Assembly (NCBI GenBank): GCA_023430945.1
Contig: JAEYYE010000081.1
Coordinates: 1-5,553 of the forward strand
Direction of reading: 5' to 3'
Length of the DNA stretch: 5,553 nt
Origin: Bacteroidota bacterium
GTDB lineage: Bacteria; Bacteroidota; Bacteroidia; Flavobacteriales_F; PHOS-HE28
This document shows, one piece after another, positions 1 through 5,553 of the stretch. How positions within the stretch are numbered: position 1 is the first letter of the stretch; the number at the start of each line of letters is the position of its first letter. Under the pieces are notes generated by a model. The model had not been told where the DNA came from, made no database searches, and saw nothing but the letters and a program-made list of their open reading frames with translations. A program made the position numbers and the translations under genes.

Positions 1-55
1 GCTTTAGAGCACGCCTCGTTTTCATTCGATCAATTGTACATCAATAGGAACGAAA

Positions 56-808
56 ATGAAGAATGATCTTAACAATAGAACGGCCATCATCACCGGCGCA
101 GGCTCGGGTATCGGCAAGGCGATCGCATTGCTCATGGCGCGCGAAGGTGCCAATGTGGTGGTCTCGGACATCAGTGACAAGAACGGCAATGCAGCGGTGG
201 AAGAACTGAAGAAGAGCGGCGCCAGGGCGATCTATGTTAAGGCCGATAGTTCCAGCGCGAAGGACAACGAAGCCTTGGTGGCCGCAGCGGTGAAGGAATT
301 CGGTGGATTGCATATCGCCGTGAACAATGCCGGGATCGGCGGGCCGCTCGGGCCTACGGGTGAATATCCGATCGAAGGCTGGCAGAAGGTGATCGACATC
401 AACCTTTCCGGTGTCTTCTATGGCATGCGCTACCAGATCCCCGCCATGCTGAAGGCCGGTGGTGGCAGCATCGTGAACATCGCATCCATCCTGGGCATGG
501 CCGGTACCAAGGGATCGCCTGCGTACGTGGCCGCAAAACATGGCGTGGTCGGACTTACGAAAGCCGCGGCGCTGGACTACGCGGACAAGAAGATCAGGAT
601 CAATGCGGTAGGGCCGGGCTACATCAATACACCGCTGCTCGATGCGCTTGAGGATGAAGCACGGAAAGCCCTGGTAGGCCTGCATCCGATCGGCCGCTTG
701 GGCGAGTCCGAAGAGATCGCTGAACTGGCACTATGGCTCGCCACGGACAAGGCCTCGTTCGTTACCGGCAGCTACTACGCGGCCGATGGGGGTTATCTGG
801 CGCAGTAG
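56..808 (+). CDS. Classical short-chain dehydrogenase/reductase (SDR), probably NAD-dependent
   Basis: A cytosolic oxidoreductase of 250 residues, the usual size for a single-domain classical SDR with a Rossmann fold. The cofactor-binding TGxxxGxG motif is at residues 13-20. An acidic residue at the end of the second strand (D38) usually favours NAD(H) over NADP(H). The NNAG motif is at 90-93. The catalytic tetrad is complete: N116, S144, Y157 and K161 (YxxxK). The PG motif after the active site is at 187-188, and the C-terminus ends in the typical ADGGYLAQ. The ATG at 56 is preceded by AGGAA at 46-50, a reasonable Shine-Dalgarno sequence, and no in-frame extension is needed. The substrate cannot be read from the sequence; close homologues are often loosely named glucose 1-dehydrogenase or 3-oxoacyl-ACP reductase. 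It is separated from the next gene by 279 bp and a likely terminator, so it is probably transcribed alone or as the end of an operon beginning left of the window. No clear promoter is visible in the 55 bp before it. Confidence 0.95.
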   Translation: MKNDLNNRTAIITGAGSGIGKAIALLMAREGANVVVSDISDKNGNAAVEELKKSGARAIYVKADSSSAKDNEALVAAAVKEFGGLHIAVNNAGIGGPLGPTGEYPIEGWQKVIDINLSGVFYGMRYQIPAMLKAGGGSIVNIASILGMAGTKGSPAYVAAKHGVVGLTKAAALDYADKKIRINAVGPGYINTPLLDALEDEARKALVGLHPIGRLGESEEIAELALWLATDKASFVTGSYYAADGGYLAQ

Positions 809-867
809 CGAGAAAAGCGAATTACTGAACAGATCTTTTGAAGAATGATCGAAGGATCGGATAATGG

Positions 868-891
868 CCAGCGTGGACCCACGCGCTTTTT
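868..891 (+). terminator. Likely intrinsic terminator after the SDR gene
   Basis: A short G+C-rich stem, GCGTG at 871-875 pairing with CACGC at 880-884 around a four-base loop, is followed by GC and five T residues at 887-891. It lies about 60 bp after the SDR stop codon and on the same strand. This fits a Rho-independent terminator, though the stem is short and the T-run modest. Confidence 0.5.
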
Positions 892-965
892 GATCTTCGA
901 AGCTTCTTTGCGAAAAGACTCCCTGAACGTACAACTTGCCCGGCTGGCGGCACAGATGCTTCACC

Positions 966-990
966 CGGATTCCGGGTTCGCCGGAATTTG
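966..990 (+). other. Hairpin in the non-coding gap
   Basis: TTCCGG at 970-975 pairs with CCGGAA at 981-986 around the loop GTTCG. The stem extends outward by A-T, two G-T wobbles and C-G to about ten pairs, and is followed by a T-rich stretch. The left half can instead pair within 963-977 (ACCCGGA, T, TCCGGGT), so two mutually exclusive hairpins are possible. It could be a second, backup terminator for the SDR transcript or part of a leader for the DUF2141 gene. The rest of 809-1087 shows no convincing reading frame. Confidence 0.35.
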
Positions 991-1039
991 TTGACCGAGA
1001 TCGACGGAGGAGCATCACGGCCTCATGGTGGACGATACT

Positions 1040-1071
1040 TTTTACGCGAGCGGAAGCCATGGATCAATTTG
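1040..1071 (+). promoter_or_regulatory. Weak Bacteroidota-type promoter candidate for the DUF2141 gene
   Basis: TCAATTTG at 1064-1071 matches the Bacteroidota -7 consensus TAnnTTTG at all but one fixed position. A T-run at 1039-1043 sits about 20 bp upstream, where a TTTG -33 box is expected, but lacks the G. Transcription would begin near 1077, about 10 bp before the ATG at 1088 or 30 bp before the ATG at 1109. Both boxes are imperfect, so this is a candidate only. Confidence 0.22.
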
Positions 1072-1087
1072 GACCGGGATCTGCAAA

Positions 1088-1528
1088 ATGCGCGTTTTCG
1101 ATCATTCCATGCTTCGACTTTTTTTCATTCCGATCCCCGCCATGCTTGCTGCTGGCCACATTACCGCGCAGTTGACCTTGCAGGTGGAACTCACCAGGCC
1201 GGATGACGGTGGGGAATTGTACATCGCTTTATGCAACGGCCGCACCGCTTACGAAAAGGTGAAAGGTTGTCATGAGCACCGCTGTGCGGTGGATGGACCG
1301 GTGGTGGAGATCGTTTTTCCCGATCTGCCGCCTGGCGAATACGCGGTGAAGGCCCTGCACGATCTCAACGGGAACAAGGAGATGGACTTTTCGATCGTCG
1401 GCATGCCGAAGGAACCGTATGGTTTCAGCAATAACGTGATGGGCATGTTCGGGCCACCTGATTTCGACGATGCGAAGATCAAGGTCGGGAATGCACCGGC
1501 CACGGCCCGCATGCGCATGCGCAATTGA
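1088..1528 (+). CDS. Exported DUF2141 family protein
   Basis: A small protein of 146 residues with an N-terminal export signal followed by one DUF2141 domain. The signal is a hydrophobic run at about residues 9-23, with likely cleavage after ITA at 25-27, so the mature chain begins QLTLQVEL. Family hallmarks follow in order: the beta-strand LPPGEYAVKALHD (80-92), an Asp/Asn-rich turn DLNGNKEMD (92-100) resembling a calcium-binding loop, GMPKEPYGFSNN (105-116), and MFGPPDFDDAKI (120-131). It probably acts in the periplasm or at the outer membrane; no biochemical role is established for the family. The start is taken at 1088. The frame stays open to an ATG at 1025, but that adds 21 residues unlike a signal peptide. 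The ATG at 1109 is an equally good start and puts the hydrophobic segment nearer the N-terminus. An unusual feature is a Cys/His cluster at 61-66. The gene converges on the carotenoid operon with only 6 bp between stop codons. Confidence 0.88.
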   Translation: MRVFDHSMLRLFFIPIPAMLAAGHITAQLTLQVELTRPDDGGELYIALCNGRTAYEKVKGCHEHRCAVDGPVVEIVFPDLPPGEYAVKALHDLNGNKEMDFSIVGMPKEPYGFSNNVMGMFGPPDFDDAKIKVGNAPATARMRMRN

Positions 1529-1556
1529 TCGGCTTCACGGCCAGGCCAGGCCGATC
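1527..1556. terminator. Hairpin at the convergent junction, possible bidirectional terminator
   Basis: GATCGGC at 1527-1533 is the exact reverse complement of GCCGATC at 1550-1556, with a 16-base loop rich in GGCC. The arms straddle both stop codons, so transcripts from the DUF2141 gene and the crt operon would both form this stem at their 3' ends. There is no T-run on either side, so if it stops transcription it is not a standard intrinsic terminator. It may instead protect the 3' ends. Confidence 0.3.
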
Positions 1557-2692
1557 GCGGCTTTCAGGAAGGGTAGGGTGGGCATGGAGCCGATCACCGA
1601 AAGATCTTCGCCGAAGCTGCTTTTCCCTTCCAGGAAACGGAGGATCCGATCGGGCCGGTTCTTCATGAAGAGTTGCGAAAAGATGCGATCGGAGCCGGTC
1701 GGATCGTTCTTCAATACATTCAAGAAAACAGCATCATAGAACCGGGAGCGCCCGGAATGTGGTACGGCAACTTTCCGCGGATCGATGTTCCTCGACAAGG
1801 CATCAGCGATGGAAGCGCTGTGCTCCTGTACGAATTGGAACGTGTAACCGGTGGAAGGTTTCGTGCAACCTCCGGCAGTGCCGATGTTGATGATGTTGCC
1901 CTGACCGGCCGGGAAAGCAGCGTCCGTCATCGGGATCACACCGAATTCCTCTTGAAGGATCTCGTGATCACCGATCTGGAGGCGTTGCAGATGTTCCCGC
2001 AACGCATGATCATACTCTTCCCGTGGAAGCAGGTCCTCTGAGAAGACCGTGTACTCGATCAACGCTTCACTGGATGACACAGGAAGAACATAGAAGAACG
2101 TTGCGCCGTTGCGCTGTGGGGTGCTGAAGTCCATCAATGTGCCGATCGATGGATCGAAGACCTCCCCGGCGGTGCGGATCCACCAACCTTTGAAGTGTTG
2201 CAAAAGGTCCACCGATCGGTTGCGATGGAGCTGTGCATCGTTGCGAATGCTATTGAGCACGTACTTCGCCTTGTAGGTCTTTCCACCGGCCATGATCCCC
2301 GTTCCATCCCCGGGATCGCTGAAGACGCGATCGATTGGGGTCTGCAGGAATGTGATGCCCGGTTCGTTCCCGATGGCGCGAAAGCAATGTTCATACAGGT
2401 CGATCCCGCGGATCAACTTATAGGAGTAAGGTGAAAGGCCGAGCAGTTCAGAACCATGGTGCGATCGGAACCACATGCGATCCCAACGGGCATGTACCAG
2501 CGCTTCGAAATGGCCATCGCCCAGCTCCCAAAAACACCAGGTTCGATCATTTGTCTTCTTCGCGTCGCGATCGGCGAGAAGTATCTTCTTACCCTTCACC
2601 CAACCATTATCGATCAGCCGCATCACCAGGCTCAACCCGGCGAGACCGGTCCCGGCGAAGATCAGATCATAGGTCCGGTCATCGCTGTCCAT
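1535..2692 (-). CDS. crtY: Lycopene beta-cyclase CrtY
   Basis: Cyclises both psi ends of lycopene to beta-ionone rings, giving beta-carotene. It is a FAD-binding, membrane-associated enzyme that needs reduced cofactor but does no net redox. At 385 residues it has the usual CrtY length. From the ATG at 2692, the dinucleotide-binding GxGxxG is at 14-19 and an acidic residue ends the second strand (D41). DRTWCFWE at 49-56 is the family signature. QHFKGW is at 165-170, MDF in the central sheet at 187-189, and YVLP followed by an EYT segment at about 201-215. The IGTAGG...KPSTGYTFQF block (270-287) forms the flavin site. A TTG codon six bases upstream could extend the protein by two residues, but ATG is preferred. 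The start lies inside the last codons of crtZ (14-bp overlap), which suggests translational coupling. It is the last gene of the operon. The fold and signature are clear; plant-type or heterodimeric CrtYc/Yd cyclases are excluded by length and motifs. Confidence 0.95.
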   Translation of the reverse strand: MDSDDRTYDLIFAGTGLAGLSLVMRLIDNGWVKGKKILLADRDAKKTNDRTWCFWELGDGHFEALVHARWDRMWFRSHHGSELLGLSPYSYKLIRGIDLYEHCFRAIGNEPGITFLQTPIDRVFSDPGDGTGIMAGGKTYKAKYVLNSIRNDAQLHRNRSVDLLQHFKGWWIRTAGEVFDPSIGTLMDFSTPQRNGATFFYVLPVSSSEALIEYTVFSEDLLPREEYDHALREHLQRLQIGDHEILQEEFGVIPMTDAAFPAGQGNIINIGTAGGCTKPSTGYTFQFVQEHSASIADALSRNIDPRKVAVPHSGRSRFYDAVFLNVLKNDPTGSDRIFSQLFMKNRPDRILRFLEGKSSFGEDLSVIGSMPTLPFLKAAIGLAWP

Positions 2693-3179
2693 TCGCAACA
2701 GCGTTCTCTTTTGACAACGCCCGATCGCGCTTCACTTTTTCCCAATATTTCCGGTGCACCAGCAGCATCCCGAAGCTCTCGCCATGTTCCCTTCCCAGGT
2801 GCTTGTGGTGCATCTTGTGCGCCCAGCGGATCGCGCGCACGTAGGTATTCCTGCTGTTGCGGAACCATTTCAAGCGCTGGTGGATGATCACATCATGCAC
2901 CAGGAAGTAGGCCGCGCCATAGAGCATGATGCCGATGCCGATCGAAAATGTGATCCAGGCGCCGGAGACCGTGCCGTGAAGGATCAGCAGAATGCTGGGG
3001 ATGGCGAAGATCACGAAGAACAGATCGTTCTTTTCGAAGATACCGGGTTCGGGTTGATGATGATCGCGGTGCAATACCCACAGCGGACCGTGCATCACAT
3101 AACGGTGCGTGAGCCAGGTGATGCCTTCCATCGCAACGAATGTCCCGAGCGTAACGATGATCGGAAGCACGATGCTCAT
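2679..3179 (-). CDS. crtZ: Beta-carotene 3-hydroxylase CrtZ
   Basis: A membrane diiron hydroxylase that adds hydroxyl groups at C3 and C3' of beta-carotene, giving beta-cryptoxanthin and then zeaxanthin; it uses oxygen and reduced ferredoxin. The protein has 166 residues, typical of bacterial CrtZ. All four histidine motifs of the family are intact: HX4H at 25-30, HX2HH at 37-41, HX4H at 95-100 and HX2HH at 121-125. The FEKND segment at 48-52 is also characteristic. Hydrophobic segments at about 3-23, 54-72 and 74-94 would place the histidine clusters on the cytoplasmic face. The ATG overlaps the crtB stop codon as ATGA (4 bp), the classic arrangement for reinitiation by the same ribosome. 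The basic C-terminal tail after about residue 145 is variable in the family. The unrelated CrtR and cytochrome P450 hydroxylases are excluded by length and motif spacing. Confidence 0.96.
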   Translation of the reverse strand: MSIVLPIIVTLGTFVAMEGITWLTHRYVMHGPLWVLHRDHHQPEPGIFEKNDLFFVIFAIPSILLILHGTVSGAWITFSIGIGIMLYGAAYFLVHDVIIHQRLKWFRNSRNTYVRAIRWAHKMHHKHLGREHGESFGMLLVHRKYWEKVKRDRALSKENAVANGQR

Positions 3180-4015
3180 ATCACCCCGAGTTTTTCGCGG
3201 ATCCCGGCCTTCAGCACGATCAGTGCCTTCTGGTGATCGGGTATGCGGATGCGCTCCTTGAAAAGCCGCAGGTGGTCCACCGATCTGATCTTGCGGAACA
3301 GGGAATGATAATAACGGTAAGCCACGTACACACCGAAGCGTGCTTTCATCGGAAGTGCAAGTATTCCTTTCAACGCTTCGTTGAGATCGGCTTCAATGTC
3401 CTTTTCGATCATTTCCTTGTCCTGCCGGCTGAAGTTATGCGGATCGCAACCGGGGAAGTACATACGTGACAGGGTGGCCACATCACTTTGTATGTCGCGC
3501 AGGAAGTTCACTTTCTGGAACGCGGCACCGAGCGCCGATGCCGGTCCCTTCAGCCGGGCATGCAGTTGTTTGTCGCCATCGCAGAACACATGCAGGCACA
3601 TCAAACCCACCACTTCCGCCGATCCGTGGATGTATTCCTCATAGCCTTGTTGATCGTAGGCGGTGCGCGTGAGATCGGATGCCATGCTTCGGAAGAACGC
3701 ATCGATCAGTTCGATCCCGATCCCGTAACGATGCACGGTGCGCTGGAACGAATGAAGGATCGGGTTCACGCTGATGCTCTTCGCCAACGCGGCGTACGTG
3801 TCATCCTTGAACTCCTCCAGAAGCGAAGCCCGGTCATGTGCATGGAAACTGTCCACGATCTCGTCGGCGACACGCACGAAACCATAGATGTCATGGATCG
3901 GCCCGCGCAGATCGGGGTGGAGCAGGTTGATCGCCGAGGAGAAGGAAGTGCTGTACTTCCTCGTGATCGCCCTGCTGCAATCGGTGCTCGCGCTATGGAA
4001 CAACTGCATGGACAT
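3176..4015 (-). CDS. crtB: 15-cis-phytoene synthase CrtB
   Basis: Condenses two geranylgeranyl diphosphates head to head through prephytoene diphosphate to phytoene, the first committed step of C40 carotenoid synthesis. It is a 279-residue all-helical trans-isoprenyl diphosphate synthase of the squalene/phytoene synthase family, slightly short but complete. The first aspartate-rich motif is DEIVD at 51-55, following YGFVRVA. YIHGSAEVVG is at 128-137. The second aspartate-rich motif lies in QKVNFLRDIQSD at 167-178, with D174 and D178 as Mg2+ ligands. The R-x-YFP signature is at 184-188. These motifs fit CrtB better than the related squalene-pathway HpnC/HpnD or dehydrosqualene synthase CrtM, although CrtM shares the fold, so neighbouring crtI, crtZ and crtY settle the C40 assignment. 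The start at 4015 lies 5 bp after the crtI stop; a second ATG two codons in (4009) is possible. No clear Shine-Dalgarno sequence is seen, consistent with coupling to crtI translation. Confidence 0.96.
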   Translation of the reverse strand: MSMQLFHSASTDCSRAITRKYSTSFSSAINLLHPDLRGPIHDIYGFVRVADEIVDSFHAHDRASLLEEFKDDTYAALAKSISVNPILHSFQRTVHRYGIGIELIDAFFRSMASDLTRTAYDQQGYEEYIHGSAEVVGLMCLHVFCDGDKQLHARLKGPASALGAAFQKVNFLRDIQSDVATLSRMYFPGCDPHNFSRQDKEMIEKDIEADLNEALKGILALPMKARFGVYVAYRYYHSLFRKIRSVDHLRLFKERIRIPDHQKALIVLKAGIREKLGVI

Positions 4016-4020
4016 GGCGA

Positions 4021-5517
4021 TCAGCGGCTTTGATCGAGGATCACCTGGTTGGAAACGACCTCACCACTGATCAGGCTTGGCGGCACACCCGGGCCTGGTA
4101 CGGTGAACTGGCCGGTGTAATAGAGGTTCGCCACCTTCCTGCTCTTGCAGGATGGACGCAGGATCGCGGTCTGCGAAAGGGTGTTCGCCAGCCCGTACGC
4201 ATTGCCTTTGTATGCGTTGTGATCGGCCTGCAGATCGCTGCCGGAGTAGCTTTTACGGTACACGATATGTTCACGGATGCGTTGGCCGCTCCGTTCCTCC
4301 AACCGCTGAAGGATCACATCGAAATACCGATCCTGCAATTCCTGCGTATCGCCATACAACCCGGCGGCCACAGGGATGAGGAACACCAGGTTCTCGCAAC
4401 CTTCGGGAGCCACATGCGGATCGGTGCGGGAAGGTGCGCAAAGATGGAAGAGCGGCTCACGGGGCCATTCCGGGTCGAGGTGGATCTGGTTGGCGTGCTG
4501 CTCGAAAGGCACATCGAAGAACAACGAGTGATGCTGCAGATCACTGATCTTCTTCTCCAGACCCACGTAATAAAGCAGGCATGATGGTGCGAGTTTTCGT
4601 GAATCCCAATAATCCTCTGTATAGGAGCGGTACGATCCGGAGAGCAGTTTGCTTTCAGTGAAATGATAATCCGCTCCGCTGATCACCACATCAGCCTCGT
4701 ACTCGCCTGCGTCGGTGATCACCCGGCTCGCCCGCCCGTTCTCGATACCGATCTGCATCACATCCTCCTTGAACCGGAATTGAACGCCGAGGTCTTCGCA
4801 CAACCGCTGCATCGCCTGAACGATCGCGTACATGCCGCCCTGCGGGAACCACGTACCGCCCGCAATATCCGCATGGTTCATCAGGCTGTAGAGCGCAGGT
4901 GTGTTCTGTGGAAGAGCCCCGAGGAACAGGATAGGGAATTCCATGAGCTGGCGCAGTTTCGGGCTCTTGAAGTGGCGGGCCACATGTTTGCGGATCGAAG
5001 AGATCACATCGAGCTTCAGGAATTGCATCAGCACGGCTGGATCCATGAACTCACGTACGCTCAAGCCCGGCCGGTACACCAGTTCCTGCATGCCGATCCG
5101 GTATTTGGTGCCGGCCTCCTGCAGGTATTTCATCAGGCGCTGTCCACTCCCGGGCTCGATGCTCTCGAACAATTCGATCCGCCCTTCGATCGAGGCAGGG
5201 ATATCATCATGGCCTTCGTTCCAGTAAACACGGTACGATGGATCGAGCCGCGTGAGTGAATATTGATCCGCCACGTTCTTACCGAATTGTGCGAAGAACC
5301 GCTCGAACACCTCCGGCATCCAGTACCAGCTGGGCCCCATGTCGAACGTGAATCCCCTGGCGAGATGTTGCCGGGCCCGCCCGCCCGCAGTAGGGTGTCG
5401 ATCCACCAGGGTTACCGACCAGCCCTCTCTGGCCATGAACGCCGCAGCGGAAAGTCCTGCGAACCCTGCTCCGATCACGACGACTTTTTTCTTCATTGGG
5501 AATGGTTCGGTAGCCAT
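4021..5517 (-). CDS. crtI: Phytoene desaturase CrtI
   Basis: A FAD-dependent, membrane-associated desaturase-isomerase that introduces four double bonds into phytoene to give all-trans-lycopene. It has 498 residues as written, normal for CrtI. The Rossmann GxGxxG is at 16-21, the acidic end of strand two at D39, and GGRA at 45-48. FDMGPSWYWMP, at 58-68, is the substrate-side N-terminal block. The bacterial-type phytoene dehydrogenase signature runs from NLYYTG through PGPGVPPS to the SGE at 464-486. Two starts are possible. The ATG at 5517 adds seven residues before a second ATG at 5496, whose product begins MKKKVVVIGAG like many family members. The promoter-like box at 5537-5544 leaves room for both, and the longer form is annotated. 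The step number (four rather than three desaturations) is inferred from the adjacent crtY, which needs lycopene. Homologous CrtD, CrtN and CrtO enzymes are less likely next to crtB and at the operon head. Confidence 0.95.
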   Translation of the reverse strand: MATEPFPMKKKVVVIGAGFAGLSAAAFMAREGWSVTLVDRHPTAGGRARQHLARGFTFDMGPSWYWMPEVFERFFAQFGKNVADQYSLTRLDPSYRVYWNEGHDDIPASIEGRIELFESIEPGSGQRLMKYLQEAGTKYRIGMQELVYRPGLSVREFMDPAVLMQFLKLDVISSIRKHVARHFKSPKLRQLMEFPILFLGALPQNTPALYSLMNHADIAGGTWFPQGGMYAIVQAMQRLCEDLGVQFRFKEDVMQIGIENGRASRVITDAGEYEADVVISGADYHFTESKLLSGSYRSYTEDYWDSRKLAPSCLLYYVGLEKKISDLQHHSLFFDVPFEQHANQIHLDPEWPREPLFHLCAPSRTDPHVAPEGCENLVFLIPVAAGLYGDTQELQDRYFDVILQRLEERSGQRIREHIVYRKSYSGSDLQADHNAYKGNAYGLANTLSQTAILRPSCKSRKVANLYYTGQFTVPGPGVPPSLISGEVVSNQVILDQSR

Positions 5518-5536
5518 GTTGAAGATATCACGAAGG

Positions 5537-5544
5537 CAAAAGTA
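5537..5544 (-). promoter_or_regulatory. Bacteroidota -7 promoter element of the crt operon
   Basis: Read on the minus strand the bases are TACTTTTG followed by C, an exact match to TAnnTTTG, the -7 box known for the Bacteroidota primary sigma factor. It ends 20 bp before the crtI ATG at 5517. Transcription would begin around 5530, giving a leader of only about a dozen bases, or about 35 if translation starts at 5496. The matching -33 TTTG box would fall beyond the window edge and cannot be checked here. Confidence 0.55.
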
Positions 5545-5553
5545 ATAGGAATG

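Noticed and set aside
41..685. A 214-codon open frame on the minus strand opposite the SDR gene
   Set aside because: It is a mirror frame of a clearly conserved gene, with a composition rich in His, Arg and Asp and no recognisable motif.
903..912. CTTCTTTGCG as a -7 promoter box
   Set aside because: It has TTTG but lacks the TA, no -33 box lies at the right distance, and it is nearly 180 bp from the next start codon.
963..986. GGTTCG within a G+C-rich stem, resembling a tRNA T-arm
   Set aside because: No acceptor, D or anticodon arm can be placed around it, so it is not a tRNA.
1025..1087. Upstream start for the DUF2141 gene
   Set aside because: The added 21 residues are polar and would bury the signal peptide; the starts at 1088 or 1109 give a normal export signal.
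731..1206. Open frames in the SDR-DUF2141 gap (731-1060 minus, 936-1175 and 988-1206 plus)
   Set aside because: They overlap the SDR end or the DUF2141 signal region, have no start signal or recognisable motif, and cross the terminator-like hairpin.
2693..2698. TTG start two codons before the crtY ATG
   Set aside because: The ATG at 2692 gives a normal N-terminus, and nothing favours the rarer start codon.
3488..5259. Long plus-strand open frames opposite crtB and crtI (3488-4033, 4030-4584, 4663-5259)
   Set aside because: They lie fully against well-supported crt genes and have low-hydrophobicity, Arg/His-rich translations without domains. Antisense frames of this length are common in G+C-rich coding DNA.

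Overview
The window reads as a piece of a Bacteroidota chromosome with moderately high G+C, possibly a high-G+C Flavobacteriales-like lineage (inference). The evidence is the crtI-crtB-crtZ-crtY gene order, a DUF2141-type secreted protein, mostly weak Shine-Dalgarno signals, and a TAnnTTTG element before the carotenoid genes that matches the -7 box of the Bacteroidota primary sigma factor. No transposase, integrase, phage gene, CRISPR array, tRNA or rRNA was found.

Layout. Positions 56-808 (+) encode a complete classical short-chain dehydrogenase/reductase. Positions 809-1087 are non-coding; they hold a likely intrinsic terminator for that gene, a second hairpin, and a weak promoter candidate for the next gene. 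Positions 1088-1528 (+) encode a small exported DUF2141 protein. Only 6 bp separate its stop codon from the stop of the convergent operon on the minus strand. That operon fills 1535-5517 and is transcribed right to left as crtI, crtB, crtZ, crtY. The genes are separated by 5 bp or overlap by 4 and 14 bp, so they are almost certainly one translationally coupled transcript. The promoter-like element at 5537-5544 makes crtI the likely first gene, so the operon is probably complete in the window.

How the genes work together. CrtB condenses two GGPP into phytoene, CrtI desaturates phytoene to lycopene, CrtY cyclises both ends to beta-carotene, and CrtZ hydroxylates both rings to zeaxanthin. No GGPP synthase (crtE), ketolase (crtW) or regulator lies in the window. 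The predicted end product from these genes alone is zeaxanthin, with GGPP supplied from elsewhere. The SDR and the DUF2141 protein have no demonstrated link to the pathway.

I found no convincing new multi-gene system. The most unusual signal is a strong excess of the tetranucleotide GATC across coding and non-coding DNA: about 115 sites by hand count, against roughly 20 expected. Smaller points of interest are a Cys/His cluster in the DUF2141 protein and the compact convergent junction with a hairpin shared by both strands.
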